A stretch of DNA of 64,000 bases from Halorubrum trapanicum (GTDB lineage Archaea > Halobacteriota > Halobacteria > Halobacteriales > Haloferacaceae). Location: the NCBI RefSeq assembly GCF_002355655.1, contig NZ_AP017569.1, positions 1,364,001-1,428,000 of the forward strand, in the 5' to 3' direction. Made by a program: the position numbers and the translations under genes. Below, piece by piece: positions 54,802 to 63,990 of this stretch (its first letter is position 1; each line of letters begins with the position of its first letter). The notes under the pieces were generated by a model. That model was not told the origin of the DNA, did no database searches, and worked only from the letters and a program-made list of their open reading frames with translations.

Positions 54802-55254
54802 ATGTTCCACGAGGTCGTCGACGGCCGCGGAGCCGGACCCGACGTCGACGCCGACGAGCCGGCGGCGGCGGATCTGCTCGCCGCCTTCGAAGCGATGGTA
54901 ACGGAGGCGGCGGCGGCGATCGACACCGACCGGCTCGTCGACGAGATCGGACTGTCCGAGGCGGACGCGAGCGCCGCCCGCGACGGGGACGTCGCCGCGC
55001 TCTCGCTCGCGGACGGGGCGGCCGTCCTCGCGGCGGCGAACCCGGACCGCGACGCCGACGCGATGGTGGCGGAGGTGCGCGACCACCTGCTGATGGGGAT
55101 GGCGACCGCCGTCCTCGACGTCGACGCCATCGCGGCGAAGATCGACGCCGACCTCACCGGCCAGGAGGTTCAGCAGGCGCTGGAGGGGCGGACCGCGATG
55201 ACGCTCGGCCAGCTCGCCGAGATCCTCGCGGTCATCGAGCGCCGGAAGCCATGA
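54802..55254 (+). CDS. DUF5791 family protein
   Basis: A 150-aa acidic, helical protein with conserved segments typical of haloarchaeal DUF5791: LLAAFEAMVTEAAAAIDTDRL, LSLADGAAVLAAANPDRDADAMVAEVRDHLLMGM, and DLTGQEVQQALEGRTAMTLGQLAEI. It is soluble, with no known role. The stop overlaps the start of the next gene by four bases (ATGA), so it is co-translated with the epimerase-like gene. Confidence 0.85.
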   Translation: MFHEVVDGRGAGPDVDADEPAAADLLAAFEAMVTEAAAAIDTDRLVDEIGLSEADASAARDGDVAALSLADGAAVLAAANPDRDADAMVAEVRDHLLMGMATAVLDVDAIAAKIDADLTGQEVQQALEGRTAMTLGQLAEILAVIERRKP

Positions 55255-56153
55255 GGGTCGTCGTCGTCGGCTGCGGCTACGTCGGGCTGACGCTGGCGGA
55301 GCAGCTCGCCGAACGCGGCCACGACGTCACCGGCGTCCGGCGGTCCGACGACGGGCTCGACGCGGTCGACGCCGTCGGTCCCGACGTCGAGGCCGTCCGG
55401 GCTGACGCGACCGATCCGGAGTCGCTCTCGACGCTCCCGGACGCGGACGCGGTCGTCTTCGCGGCCAGTTCCGGTGGACGGGGCGCCGACGCGGCGCGGG
55501 AAGTATACGTCGACGGGCTCGCGAACGTCGTCGACGAGTACGGTTCGCGGTCCTCGCCGCCGGATCGGCTGGTGTACACCTCCTCGACCGGCGTGTACGG
55601 CGACCACGACGGCGGCTGGGTCGACGAGGAGACGCCGGTCGATCCGACCACGGAGAAGACCCGGGTCCTCGCCGAGGCCGAACGGATCGCGACCGAGCGC
55701 GCGGGCGACGCCGGAATAGACGGGACCGTGGTCCGGTTCGCGGGGCTGTACGGCCCGGACCGGTACCGGCTGGAGCGCTACGTGGAGGGGCCGGTGACGG
55801 CCGGCTACCTGAACATGGTCCACCGCGCGGACGCCGCGGGGTCGATCCGACACCTCCTAGAGACGGATCGCGCTCGCGACCGCGTCGTCCTCGTCGTCGA
55901 CGACGAACCGGTCGACAAGCACGCGTTCGCCGACTGGCTCGCCGACGCCTGCGGCGTCCAGCGGCCGGAGAAGCTGTCGAAGGACGAGCGGATCGCGGCC
56001 GGCGACCTCTCCGCGGCCGCCGAGCGCCGTATTCGAACGAGCAAGCGGTGTTCGAACGCGCTGCTCCGCGAGCTGGGCTACGAGTTCGTCCACCCGACGT
56101 TCCGGTCGGGGTACCGCGACGCCGTGCGCGCGTACCGGGCGCGGACCGAGTAG
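55251..56153 (+). CDS. NAD(P)-dependent epimerase/SDR family protein
   Basis: A 300-aa extended SDR protein. The N-terminal dinucleotide motif is VVVGCGYVGLTLAEQLAERG. The strand VVFAASS follows, and the SDR active-site region contains YTSSTGVYGDHDG. VVRFAGLYGPDR and YLNMVHRADAAGSIRHLL match the YeeZ/complex I NDUFA9-like subgroup. Substrate unknown. ATG 55251 overlaps the upstream DUF5791 stop. Confidence 0.88.
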   Translation: MRVVVVGCGYVGLTLAEQLAERGHDVTGVRRSDDGLDAVDAVGPDVEAVRADATDPESLSTLPDADAVVFAASSGGRGADAAREVYVDGLANVVDEYGSRSSPPDRLVYTSSTGVYGDHDGGWVDEETPVDPTTEKTRVLAEAERIATERAGDAGIDGTVVRFAGLYGPDRYRLERYVEGPVTAGYLNMVHRADAAGSIRHLLETDRARDRVVLVVDDEPVDKHAFADWLADACGVQRPEKLSKDERIAAGDLSAAAERRIRTSKRCSNALLRELGYEFVHPTFRSGYRDAVRAYRARTE

Positions 56154-56277
56154 CCCGCCCCGGCCGGACGACGGCCGGTTCGGTGTGTAACCGCCCGGAA
56201 ACGACCGAATTCCGTCGGTTCCGCTCCGTCGGAACGGTAACGAACCTTCATGTGTCGGGAGCGATTCGCCACTACCC

Positions 56278-57453
56278 ATGCGAGCGATGAGCGGGGTCGG
56301 CGATCGGTTCTCGCAGGCGGAGGCCATGGCCCGGGAGAATCCCGAACTCGCCGTCGCCGTGGCGCTCGTCGTCCTGATCGCCGTCGCGGCCGGGGTAGTG
56401 GTGCTGCGGTCCCGGCGGACGCCGGGAGTGCGGTTCCGGCGACTGCTGGCCGACGAAGACGAGATTACGGTGTTGATGCACCCGAACCCGGATCCCGACG
56501 CGATGTCGGCCGCGGTCGGGGTCGCCTCGCTCGCCGCCCAAGTGGACGTCGACGCGACCGTCCAGTACCCCGGCCAGATCCGTCACCAGGAGAACCGGGC
56601 GTTCCGGACCGTCCTCGACCTCGAACTGGACCCGATCGAACACGTGAGCGACCTCGCGGCGGAGTCGGTCGTCCTGGTCGATCACAACGAGCCGCGGGGG
56701 TTCGCCGGCGCGGACGGGGTGTTGCCGACGGCGGTCGTCGACCACCACCCGGGGGACGGCGCCGGCGAGTCGTTCACCGACGTGCGGACCGACTACGGCG
56801 CGACCGCGTCGGTCGTCGCCGAGTACTTTCAGGACAACGACGCCGTTCCCGTCCCCCCCGACAAGCACGCGAGCGAGACGGCGAGCGACCTGACGCTGTC
56901 GACGGACACCGCGACCGGGCTGCTGTACGGGATCTTAGCCGACACGAAACACCTCACCGTCGGCGCCAGCGAGCCCGACTTCGCGGCGGCCGCCTACCTC
57001 TACCCCGGCGTCGACCAAGACCGGCTCGACCGCATCGCGAACCCCGCGGTCGACGCGGAGGTGCTGGAGGTGAAGGCCCGGGCGATCGCGGGGCGGCGCA
57101 TCGAGGGGTCGTTCGGGGTCGCCGACGTCGGCGGCGTGAACAACGTCGACGCCATCCCGCAGGCGGCAGACGAGCTGATCCAGCTGGAGGGAGTCAGCGC
57201 CGTCGTGGTGATCGGCGAGCGGGACGGGACCGTCCACCTCTCGGGCCGGTCGCGCGACGACCGGGTCCACATGGGCAACGCGATTGCGGCGGTGTTGGAC
57301 GACGTCGACAACGGTAACGGCGGGGGCCACTCCCGGATGGGCGGCGGGACGATCCAGCCGGAGGTCGACCCCACGGGTGAGGGAGAGCCGGAGACCGTCG
57401 ACCGCGACGCCCTCGCCGACGGGCTGTTCCGGGCGATGGCGGGCGACGTGTGA
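56278..57453 (+). CDS. DHH family phosphoesterase with N-terminal membrane anchor
   Basis: A 391-aa protein. A membrane helix at about residues 24-45 (LAVAVALVVLIAVAAGVVVL) anchors it to the membrane, and a DHH phosphoesterase follows. HPNPDPDAMSA supplies metal ligands, and VVDHHPGDG carries the DHH triad. The C-terminal DHHA1 domain has the GGGHSRMGGG substrate loop. Related proteins degrade cyclic di-AMP or nanoRNA; which applies here is not visible. ATG 56278. Confidence 0.9.
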   Translation: MRAMSGVGDRFSQAEAMARENPELAVAVALVVLIAVAAGVVVLRSRRTPGVRFRRLLADEDEITVLMHPNPDPDAMSAAVGVASLAAQVDVDATVQYPGQIRHQENRAFRTVLDLELDPIEHVSDLAAESVVLVDHNEPRGFAGADGVLPTAVVDHHPGDGAGESFTDVRTDYGATASVVAEYFQDNDAVPVPPDKHASETASDLTLSTDTATGLLYGILADTKHLTVGASEPDFAAAAYLYPGVDQDRLDRIANPAVDAEVLEVKARAIAGRRIEGSFGVADVGGVNNVDAIPQAADELIQLEGVSAVVVIGERDGTVHLSGRSRDDRVHMGNAIAAVLDDVDNGNGGGHSRMGGGTIQPEVDPTGEGEPETVDRDALADGLFRAMAGDV

Positions 57454-57512
57454 CCGGGACCGGCGCGGCGGAACGGAGAACCGAGGCGGCCATATCGGAC
57501 GCGAGCGTGCGG

Positions 57513-57519
57513 ATTTAAG
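57513..57519 (+). promoter_or_regulatory. TATA box of the 43-aa membrane protein gene
   Basis: ATTTAAG, starting 30 nt before ATG 57543; it implies a leaderless message. Confidence 0.55.
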
Positions 57520-57542
57520 TTCCGGGCGGCGGTCCTTCGGGC

Positions 57543-57674
57543 ATGGACGTCGCTGACGCGCTCGACGACGGGTGGCTCGCGCTCGCCGGCGTCGGCGCCG
57601 GCTACGCCCTCGCGGTCGGGCTGGTGTTCCTGCTGATCTTCTTCCTGCCGTACCTCGCGGTCGCGGCGCTTTGA
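57543..57674 (+). CDS. 43-aa single-span membrane protein
   Basis: ATG 57543 encodes 43 residues: a polar, acidic start (MDVADALDDGW) and a long hydrophobic helix (about residues 12-41) ending AVAAL. A TATA box sits at the correct leaderless distance. It lies between the DHH phosphoesterase and PAN (the latter on the other strand). No family is recognised; the dedicated promoter argues that it is a real gene. Confidence 0.68.
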   Translation: MDVADALDDGWLALAGVGAGYALAVGLVFLLIFFLPYLAVAAL

Positions 57675-57737
57675 GGGCGGTCGAAGGAGAAAAGGCGAGT
57701 CGGCGACGGCTCCCGGAGCGGAGCGACGGCGACCCGA

Positions 57738-58955
57738 TCAGGCGAACGCCAGCGAGTCGTCTGCGCTCGTCTCCTCGTCCTGACTGAGCTTCTCGTGGGC
57801 TTCGAGGAAGTCGTCGAGCGTGACCTCCGTGCGGTCGTCGCGGATGGCGAACATCCCGGCCTCGGTACACATCGCCTTGATGTCGGCGCCGGAGGCGTCC
57901 GGGGTCAGCTCGGCGAGCTCGGCGAAGTCGACGCCGTCGGCGAGGTTCATGTTGCGGGTGTGGATCTGGAAGATGATCTCGCGGCCCTCGGTCTCCGGCT
58001 TGGGCACCTCGATGAGGCGGTCGAAGCGGCCGGGGCGGAGGATGGCGGGGTCGAGCATGTCGAAGCGGTTGGTCGCGGCGATGATCCGGACCTCACCGCG
58101 TTCGTCGAAGCCGTCCATCTCGCTGAGCAGCTGCATCATCGTCCGCTGGACCTCGGCGTCGCCGGAGGTCTTCGAGTCCGTCCGCTTCGAGGCGATCGCG
58201 TCGATCTCGTCGATGAACAGGACGGCGGGCTGGTTCTCGCGGGCGACCTCGAACAGGTCGCGGACCAGCTTCGCGCCCTCGCCGATGAACTTGTGGACGA
58301 GCTCGGAGCCGGCCATCTTGATGAACGTCGCGTCCGTCTCGTTGGCGACGGCCTTCGCGAGCATCGTCTTCCCGGTGCCCGGCGGGCCGTACAGCAGCAC
58401 GCCGCTCGGGGGCGTGATGCCCACGTCCTCGAACATGTCGGGGTGTTCGAGGGGCATCTCGACGGTCTCGCGGACCTCCTGCATCTGGTCTTCGAGCCCG
58501 CCGATGTCGGCGTAGGTGACGTCCGGGGAGTGCTCGACCTGCATGACGCGGGCGCGGACGTCCGTCTCCTTCTCCAGCTTCTTGACCACCGACAGCGAGT
58601 TGTTGACCGCGACGCGGTCGTCGGGGTCGAGCTTCTCGCGCATCTCGTCGGTGATCTCGGTGAGCGCCTCCTGGTTGTTGCCGTGCTGTTTGATCACCGC
58701 GCCGTCGGGCGTGATCTCCTGGACCGTCGCCACGAACAGCGGGGACTGCTTCAGCTTCTTGTTCTCGTGGGTGAGCCGTTCGAGCTTCTGCTGGTACTTG
58801 TTGTTCTCCGCGTTGGCGTCGAGGAGCTTGTCGCGCATCTCCTCGTTCTGGGACTCCAAGACGTCGAGCCGCTCCTGTAAGGAGTCGATCTTCTCCTGTT
58901 TCGACGCCGCTCCCTCGTCGTAGGGCATATCGACGTCGTCGACCGTGTCGCTCAT
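57738..58955 (-). CDS. pan: proteasome-activating nucleotidase PAN
   Basis: A 405-aa AAA ATPase that unfolds substrates for the 20S proteasome. An N-terminal coiled coil (about 18-70) is followed by an OB domain (about 75-135). The AAA module has Walker A GPPGTGKT (190-197), Walker B FIDEID (247-252), sensor 1 AATNR and the arginine-finger region RPGRFDR. The C-terminus is LAFA rather than a Hb-Tyr-X docking motif. The start MSDTVDDVDMPYD (58955) is supported by a TATA-like CTTATC about 25 nt upstream. Confidence 0.96.
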   Translation of the reverse strand: MSDTVDDVDMPYDEGAASKQEKIDSLQERLDVLESQNEEMRDKLLDANAENNKYQQKLERLTHENKKLKQSPLFVATVQEITPDGAVIKQHGNNQEALTEITDEMREKLDPDDRVAVNNSLSVVKKLEKETDVRARVMQVEHSPDVTYADIGGLEDQMQEVRETVEMPLEHPDMFEDVGITPPSGVLLYGPPGTGKTMLAKAVANETDATFIKMAGSELVHKFIGEGAKLVRDLFEVARENQPAVLFIDEIDAIASKRTDSKTSGDAEVQRTMMQLLSEMDGFDERGEVRIIAATNRFDMLDPAILRPGRFDRLIEVPKPETEGREIIFQIHTRNMNLADGVDFAELAELTPDASGADIKAMCTEAGMFAIRDDRTEVTLDDFLEAHEKLSQDEETSADDSLAFA

Positions 58956-59068
58956 TGTGTTTATTAAAGCGTCTCGCGGATAAGAGGCTTCGGGTGGGGG
59001 CACGACGGGGGCGTTCCGCCAACGAGACGCCGTACGGCGGCGGTCTGCGTCCGGGCGGATTCGGTCGG

Positions 59069-59125
59069 TTGGGGCAATTTAATTCCCAATAGTAATTAAA
59101 TAGGATAGTAAATATTATTACCCGG
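59069..59125 (+). promoter_or_regulatory. AT-rich promoter/operator region of the wHTH gene
   Basis: A 57-base AT-rich island in very GC-rich surroundings. TTGGG (59069-59073) and CCCAA (59085-59089) form an inverted repeat around AATTTAATT. A second AT block with AGTAAATATTATTA (about 59107-59120) holds the TATA box about 30 nt before ATG 59148. The arrangement suggests strong, possibly autoregulated expression. Confidence 0.45.
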
Positions 59126-59147
59126 CATTGGTACGATCGAAGTACGC

Positions 59148-59411
59148 ATGAGCACGACCGACGCCGTCACCACCGACGACGGAGCAGCGGACCGCTGGGC
59201 GGCCGTTCGCGACCTCCCGCCGAGCGCAAAGCTAGTCGCGAAGGTGTTAGACTACAACGACACGCTGACGCAGAGCGAACTGGCCGAGGAGACGCTGCTC
59301 CCGCCGCGGACCGTCCGCTACGCGCTGTCGCGGCTCGAAGAGGAGGGCGTCGTCGACTCCCGGTTCTCCTTCACCGACGCCCGCAAGCGGCTGTACTCGC
59401 TGGGGATCTGA
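59148..59411 (+). CDS. MarR-like winged-helix transcriptional regulator
   Basis: An 87-aa single winged-helix domain. Helix 1 is LPPSAKLVAKVLDYNDTLTQ, the recognition helix region SELAEETLLPPRTVRYALSRL, and the wing RFSFTDARKRLYSL. The sequence is a highly conserved haloarchaeal MarR-type protein. A striking AT-rich upstream region suggests tight regulation. It is divergent from PAN, with about 190 bases between starts, so it could regulate itself and PAN. Confidence 0.85.
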   Translation: MSTTDAVTTDDGAADRWAAVRDLPPSAKLVAKVLDYNDTLTQSELAEETLLPPRTVRYALSRLEEEGVVDSRFSFTDARKRLYSLGI

Positions 59412-59465
59412 ACGGGCGCGCCCGGGCGACCGCTCGCGGCCGCGTGGAGCGGCGCCGTCCGCGAC

Positions 59466-59476
59466 GGTTTATATCC
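59466..59476 (+). promoter_or_regulatory. TATA box upstream of the hypothetical gene and mre11-rad50
   Basis: GGTTTATATCC, starting 31 nt before GTG 59497. It is probably the promoter for the three-gene run to rad50. Confidence 0.6.
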
Positions 59477-59496
59477 GATAGCGCGCCAGTCGGCCC

Positions 59497-59892
59497 GTGG
59501 TCTCGACTACCGCCGTCAAGCGCGCCCTCGCCGCGCTCGCGACGCGCACCGACACCGCGAGACGCCCGTACGTCGCCGTGATCGACGAGGCGGACGCCGC
59601 GCGAACCGATCTCCGGCGCGCGGCCGGGTTCGTCGACGCCGTCGGGCTCGACCGACTCGCGGACGCGGTCGACGCGGCGGACCGCGCGGGCGACGAGGCC
59701 GCCGCCGAGCGCGGACGCGACGCGCTCGCCGCGTATCGGGAGTTCCGGCGGGCAGCGGCGGGCGACGGCGACGAGCGCGACGGCGACGAGAGGGACGGTG
59801 ACCTCCGACCGGATCGCGACGCCGACCGCGACCACTTCCGCTCCGGCCCCGGAATCCCTAAGCCGGACACCGGCCAAGACGCGGACAGATGA
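59497..59892 (+). CDS. conserved haloarchaeal hypothetical protein upstream of mre11
   Basis: A 131-aa acidic protein with a helical core (KRALAALATRTDTARR, VIDEADAARTDLRRAAGFVD, GLDRLADAVDAADRAGDEAA) and a disordered tail of Asp/Arg-rich repeats (DERDGDERDGD). There is no recognisable domain. The GTG start at 59497 is supported by a TATA box 31 nt upstream. The stop overlaps the mre11 ATG by four bases, so it is co-translated with the break-repair genes; a supporting role is only an inference. Confidence 0.7.
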   Translation: MVSTTAVKRALAALATRTDTARRPYVAVIDEADAARTDLRRAAGFVDAVGLDRLADAVDAADRAGDEAAAERGRDALAAYREFRRAAAGDGDERDGDERDGDLRPDRDADRDHFRSGPGIPKPDTGQDADR

Positions 59893-61271
59893 CACGGGTG
59901 ATCCACACCGGCGACACCCACATCGGGTACTCGCAGTACCACTCGCCGGTCCGACGCCAGGACTTCCTCGACGCGTTCGAGTCCGTGGTCGACGACGCGG
60001 TCGACGACGGCGTCGACGCCGTCGTCCACGCGGGCGACCTCTTCCACGACCGCCGGCCGGAACTGCGGGACCTGATGGGGACCATCTCCGTCCTCCGCCG
60101 GCTCGACGACGCCGGGATCCCCTTCCTCGCGGTCGTCGGCAACCACGAGTCGACCCGAGGCGGACAGTGGCTCGATCTCTTCGAGCGGCTCGGGCTCGCG
60201 ACCCGGCTCGGCGACGAGCCGGTCGTCGTGGGCGAGGCCGCCTTCTACGGGCTCGACCACGTCCCCGTCTCGCGGCGCGACGACCTCGACTACGCGTTCG
60301 CCGACCACGACGCAGAGTACGCGGCGCTCGTCGCGCACGGGCTCTTCGAGCCGTTCGGCTACGCCGACTGGGACACGGAGACCGTGCTCACCGAGAGCGA
60401 CGTCGACTTCGACGCGATGCTGCTCGGCGACAACCACACGCCCGACACCGCCGAGGTCGCCGACACGTGGGTCACGTACCCGGGCTCGACCGAGCGCGCG
60501 AGCGCGAGCGAGCGCGAGGGGCGCGGCTACAACCTCGTCGTCTTCGACGCCGACGCGGCCGGGGGCGACGACCGCGTCGAGATCCGGCGCCGCGCGCTCG
60601 ACACGCGCCCGTTCGTCTTCGTCTCGGTCGAACTGCGCGAGGGGGAAGGCGAGTCCCGAGTCCGCGAGCGCGTTCGCGAGTACGACCTCGCGGGGGCCGT
60701 CGTCCACGTCGAAATCACCGGCGAGGGCGACCCGGTGACGCCGGCGGCCGTCGAGGAGTTCGCCACCGACGAGGGCGCGCTCATCGCGCGCGTCACGGAC
60801 CGGCGCGAGACCGACGCCGACGGCGAGGTGGACGTGAGCTTCGCCGACCCGGAGGACGCGGTCCGCGACCGGCTCGACGAGATGGCGCTCTCGACGGCCG
60901 CGCGCGACGTGGAGCGCGCGGTCCGCGAGGACACGGTCCCCGACGCCAACGTCCGCGAGACGGTGAAACGCAGGGTCGAGGAGCGGCTCGACGAGGAGGC
61001 GGACCTCGGCGCGTTCGAACCGGTCGAGGCGGTCGACGAACCCGTCGATGACGGCGACGGCGGTGACGACGAATCGGAGGACGAGACCGCCGATGGCGGC
61101 GGCGACGAATCGGACCCCGACGAACCGGGACCAGATGAACGGGACGCCGACGAGCCGGAACCCGGCGAATCGGACCCCGACAAGTCGAACGCTGAGTCCG
61201 ACTGCGCGGAGGCGGCGGACCCCGATCCGGCGTCGACCGACGGCCAGGTCTCCATGGAGGACTACCTGTGA
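59889..61271 (+). CDS. mre11: DNA double-strand break repair nuclease Mre11
   Basis: A 460-aa nuclease. Phosphodiesterase motifs in order: HTGDTHIG (D9, H11), [10 protein letters not shown] (D50, H53), VVGNHES (N85, H86), LVAHGLF and [11 protein letters not shown]-terminal capping and Rad50-binding region follows, then a long acidic disordered linker (about 375-445). The end, QVSMEDYL, is a short conserved tip. It processes DNA ends together with Rad50, whose gene overlaps by four bases. Confidence 0.96.
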   Translation: MTRVIHTGDTHIGYSQYHSPVRRQDFLDAFESVVDDAVDDGVDAVVHAGDLFHDRRPELRDLMGTISVLRRLDDAGIPFLAVVGNHESTRGGQWLDLFERLGLATRLGDEPVVVGEAAFYGLDHVPVSRRDDLDYAFADHDAEYAALVAHGLFEPFGYADWDTETVLTESDVDFDAMLLGDNHTPDTAEVADTWVTYPGSTERASASEREGRGYNLVVFDADAAGGDDRVEIRRRALDTRPFVFVSVELREGEGESRVRERVREYDLAGAVVHVEITGEGDPVTPAAVEEFATDEGALIARVTDRRETDADGEVDVSFADPEDAVRDRLDEMALSTAARDVERAVREDTVPDANVRETVKRRVEERLDEEADLGAFEPVEAVDEPVDDGDGGDDESEDETADGGGDESDPDEPGPDERDADEPEPGESDPDKSNAESDCAEAADPDPASTDGQVSMEDYL

Positions 61272-63961
61272 AGTTCGACCGCGTCCGCCTCGCGAACTTC
61301 AAGCCGTACGGCGACGCCGACCTCCGGCTCACGGAGGGGGTCACGGTGATCCACGGGCTCAACGGCAGCGGGAAGTCGTCGCTCTTAGAAGCGTGCTTCT
61401 TCGCGCTGTACGGGTCGAAGGCCCTCGACGGGACCCTCGAAGACGTCATCACCAACGGCGAGGAGGAGACGGAGGTCGAGCTGTGGTTCACCCACGACGG
61501 CGTCTCCTACCGGATCGAGCGGCGACTCAGGGCCTACGACGACCGGATCGACCACCAGTGTACGCTCGAGTCGACCGACGGGAGCGACGTGACCCGCGAC
61601 GGCGCGCGGGCGGTCCGCGAGTTCGTCACCGAACTGCTGCGGATGGACGCCGAGGCGTTCGTCAACTGCGCGTACGTCCGGCAGGGGGAGGTGAACAAGC
61701 TGATCAACGCCACCCCGCGGGAGCGGCAGGACACGATCGACGACCTGCTCCAGCTCGGGAAGTTAGAGGAGTACCGCGAGCGCGCCGGCGACGCCCGGCT
61801 CGGCGTCGAGGACGTGCTGGAGAACCGGCGCGGCCGGCTCGACCAGCTCGACGAGCAGATCGCGGCGAAGGAAGACCGGGACCTCCACGGGCGGCTCAAC
61901 GAACTGGAGAGCGAGCTCGCCGAGGTCGACGAGGAGATCGACCGGTACGAGAGCCAGCGCGAGCAGGCGAAGGAGACGCGCGACGCGGCCGCGGAGACGC
62001 TCGAAACCCACGCCGAGAAACGCGAGAAGCTGGAGTCGGTCGAGGACGAGATCGACGAGATCGAAGCGGCGATCCGCGAGGCCGAGCGCGAGCGCGACGA
62101 CCACCGCGACGCGATCCGCGAGGCCCGCGAGCGGATCGACGAGATCGAGGCGGCGATCGACGACCGGCTCGACGACGCCGGGCTCGACGCGGCGAGCGAG
62201 GCGGCGATCGACGACCGCCGCGAGGAGCTCGACGACCGGGAGGCGGAGATTCGGGACGAGCTCGACGACGAGCGGGTGACGGCCGAGGGGCTCCGTAACC
62301 AGGCGACGAACCTCGCCGGGAAGGCGGACGACCGCGCCGAGCGCGCCGATGAGGTCGAGGCCGAGGCCGACGACCTCGCCGACGAGGCGGAGGCGGCGGC
62401 CGAGGAGGCCGACGAACGCGAGGCCTCGATCGAGGAACTGCGCGAGGAGGCCGACGGGTACCGAGAGCGGTTCGCGGCCGCCGACGCGGACGTCGACCGC
62501 GACGGCGTCGACGACGAGTTAGAGCGGCTCCGAGAGCGGCGCGGCGAGCTCCGCGAGCGGATCGCCGAGCTGTCGGCGGAGCTGAAGAACGCCCGCGAGC
62601 GCGTCGAGGAGGCCGAGGAGCTGCTCGCGGCGGGGAAGTGCCCCGAGTGCGGCCAGCCGGTCGAGGACTCCCCGCACGCCAGCGGGATCGAGGCGGACCG
62701 CGAGCGCGTCGAAGAGCTCGAAGCGGAGCTGGAGGACGCCCGCGAGCGCGAGGACGACCTCGACGAGCGGATCGCGGAGCTGGACGAGCTGGCGAGCGCC
62801 GCGGACCGGCTCGACGAGATCGACGAGCGGGTCGAGACCCTCGAAGCGCGGGTCGAGGAGAAGCGCGACGAGGCGGAACGGAAACGAGAGGCGGCCGAGG
62901 CAAAGCGCGAGCGCGCCGCCGAGCTCCGCGAGGAGGTGGAAGAGACCCGCGAGGTCGCCGAGCAGAAGCGCGACGAGGCGGAATCGGCCGCGGAACGCGT
63001 CGAGGAGCTGGAGGCGTCGCTGTCGGCGATCGACGACGCCCGCGAGGCGGTGACGGCGGTCGAGGAGCGGCTGTCCGCGGTCGCGGACGCGGAAGACGAG
63101 ATCGAGCGACGCCGCGAGAAGCGGGAGAACCTCGAAGAGGTGAACGACGAGCGGCGCGACCGGCTCGCGGACAAGCGCGAGCGCCGCGACGAACTGGCGG
63201 CCGCCGTCGACGAGGCCGCTGTCGAGAACGCGAAGGAGCGGAAAGCCGACGCCGAGCGGTACCTCGAACAGGTCGCCGAGGAACTCGACCGACTCGGCGA
63301 GCGGCGGGAAGAGCTTCAGAACGCGATCGGCGGGGTGAAAGGCGAACTCAGCGAGCTGGAGGCGCTCCGCGAGGAGCGCGAGGCGCTCGGCGAGCGCGTC
63401 GAAGCGCTCGAAACCCTCCACGAGGAGACGAGCGAGCTGGAGTCGATGTACGGCGACCTGCGCGCGGAGCTCCGCCAGCGCAACGTCGCCGAGTTGGAAC
63501 GCACCCTCAACGAGACGTTCGAGCTCGTCTACGGCAACGACGCCTACTCGCACATCGAGCTCGACGGCGAGTACGTCCTCACCGTCTACCAGAAGGACGG
63601 CGAGCCGCTCGACCCCGAGCAGCTCTCCGGCGGCGAGCGCGCCCTGTTCAACCTCTCGCTGCGCTGTGCGATCTACCGGCTGCTCTCGGAGGGGATCGAG
63701 GGCGCGGCGCCGACCCCGCCGCTCATCCTCGACGAGCCGACCGTCTTCCTCGACTCCGGCCACGTCTCCCGGCTCGTCCGGCTCGTCGAGGAGATGCGCG
63801 GGTTCGGCGTGCGTCAGATCGTCATCGTGAGCCACGACGACGAGCTGGTCGGCGCGGCCGACGAGCTGGTCACCGTCGAGAAGGACCCGCGCTCGAACCG
63901 CTCGACGGTCCGCCGGGAGGACGCGGCGGACCTCGACGTCGCCTCGCTCGCGGACGACTGA
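61268..63961 (+). CDS. rad50: DNA double-strand break repair ATPase Rad50
   Basis: An 897-aa SMC-like ATPase. Walker A is GLNGSGKSS (30-38). Two long coiled coils flank the zinc hook CPEC (C458-C461) at the apex. The C-terminal head has the ABC signature [16 protein letters not shown] (from L786) and Walker [12 protein letters not shown] (from L819). It bridges DNA ends and controls Mre11. The gene is complete and ends 39 bases before the window edge, where a TATA-like TTTTATAAA appears. Confidence 0.97.
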   Translation: MKFDRVRLANFKPYGDADLRLTEGVTVIHGLNGSGKSSLLEACFFALYGSKALDGTLEDVITNGEEETEVELWFTHDGVSYRIERRLRAYDDRIDHQCTLESTDGSDVTRDGARAVREFVTELLRMDAEAFVNCAYVRQGEVNKLINATPRERQDTIDDLLQLGKLEEYRERAGDARLGVEDVLENRRGRLDQLDEQIAAKEDRDLHGRLNELESELAEVDEEIDRYESQREQAKETRDAAAETLETHAEKREKLESVEDEIDEIEAAIREAERERDDHRDAIREARERIDEIEAAIDDRLDDAGLDAASEAAIDDRREELDDREAEIRDELDDERVTAEGLRNQATNLAGKADDRAERADEVEAEADDLADEAEAAAEEADEREASIEELREEADGYRERFAAADADVDRDGVDDELERLRERRGELRERIAELSAELKNARERVEEAEELLAAGKCPECGQPVEDSPHASGIEADRERVEELEAELEDAREREDDLDERIAELDELASAADRLDEIDERVETLEARVEEKRDEAERKREAAEAKRERAAELREEVEETREVAEQKRDEAESAAERVEELEASLSAIDDAREAVTAVEERLSAVADAEDEIERRREKRENLEEVNDERRDRLADKRERRDELAAAVDEAAVENAKERKADAERYLEQVAEELDRLGERREELQNAIGGVKGELSELEALREEREALGERVEALETLHEETSELESMYGDLRAELRQRNVAELERTLNETFELVYGNDAYSHIELDGEYVLTVYQKDGEPLDPEQLSGGERALFNLSLRCAIYRLLSEGIEGAAPTPPLILDEPTVFLDSGHVSRLVRLVEEMRGFGVRQIVIVSHDDELVGAADELVTVEKDPRSNRSTVRREDAADLDVASLADD

Positions 63962-63980
63962 GCCACCGCTGCGCCGGGTC

Positions 63981-63990
63981 CTTTTATAAA
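63981..63990 (+). promoter_or_regulatory. TATA-like box at the window edge
   Basis: CTTTTATAAA followed by CAACAGACGA. This resembles the first bases of repeat element B (ATTTATAAACAGCAGCCGA, near 24062) and may be the start of another element copy or a normal promoter. Confidence 0.35.

Noticed and set aside
50617-55086. 1489-codon open frame on the minus strand opposite the large surface-protein gene
   Set aside because: Arg/Pro/Val/Gly-rich shadow of a GC-rich acidic gene. No family motif, and the plus strand has overlapping stop/start gene junctions and promoters.
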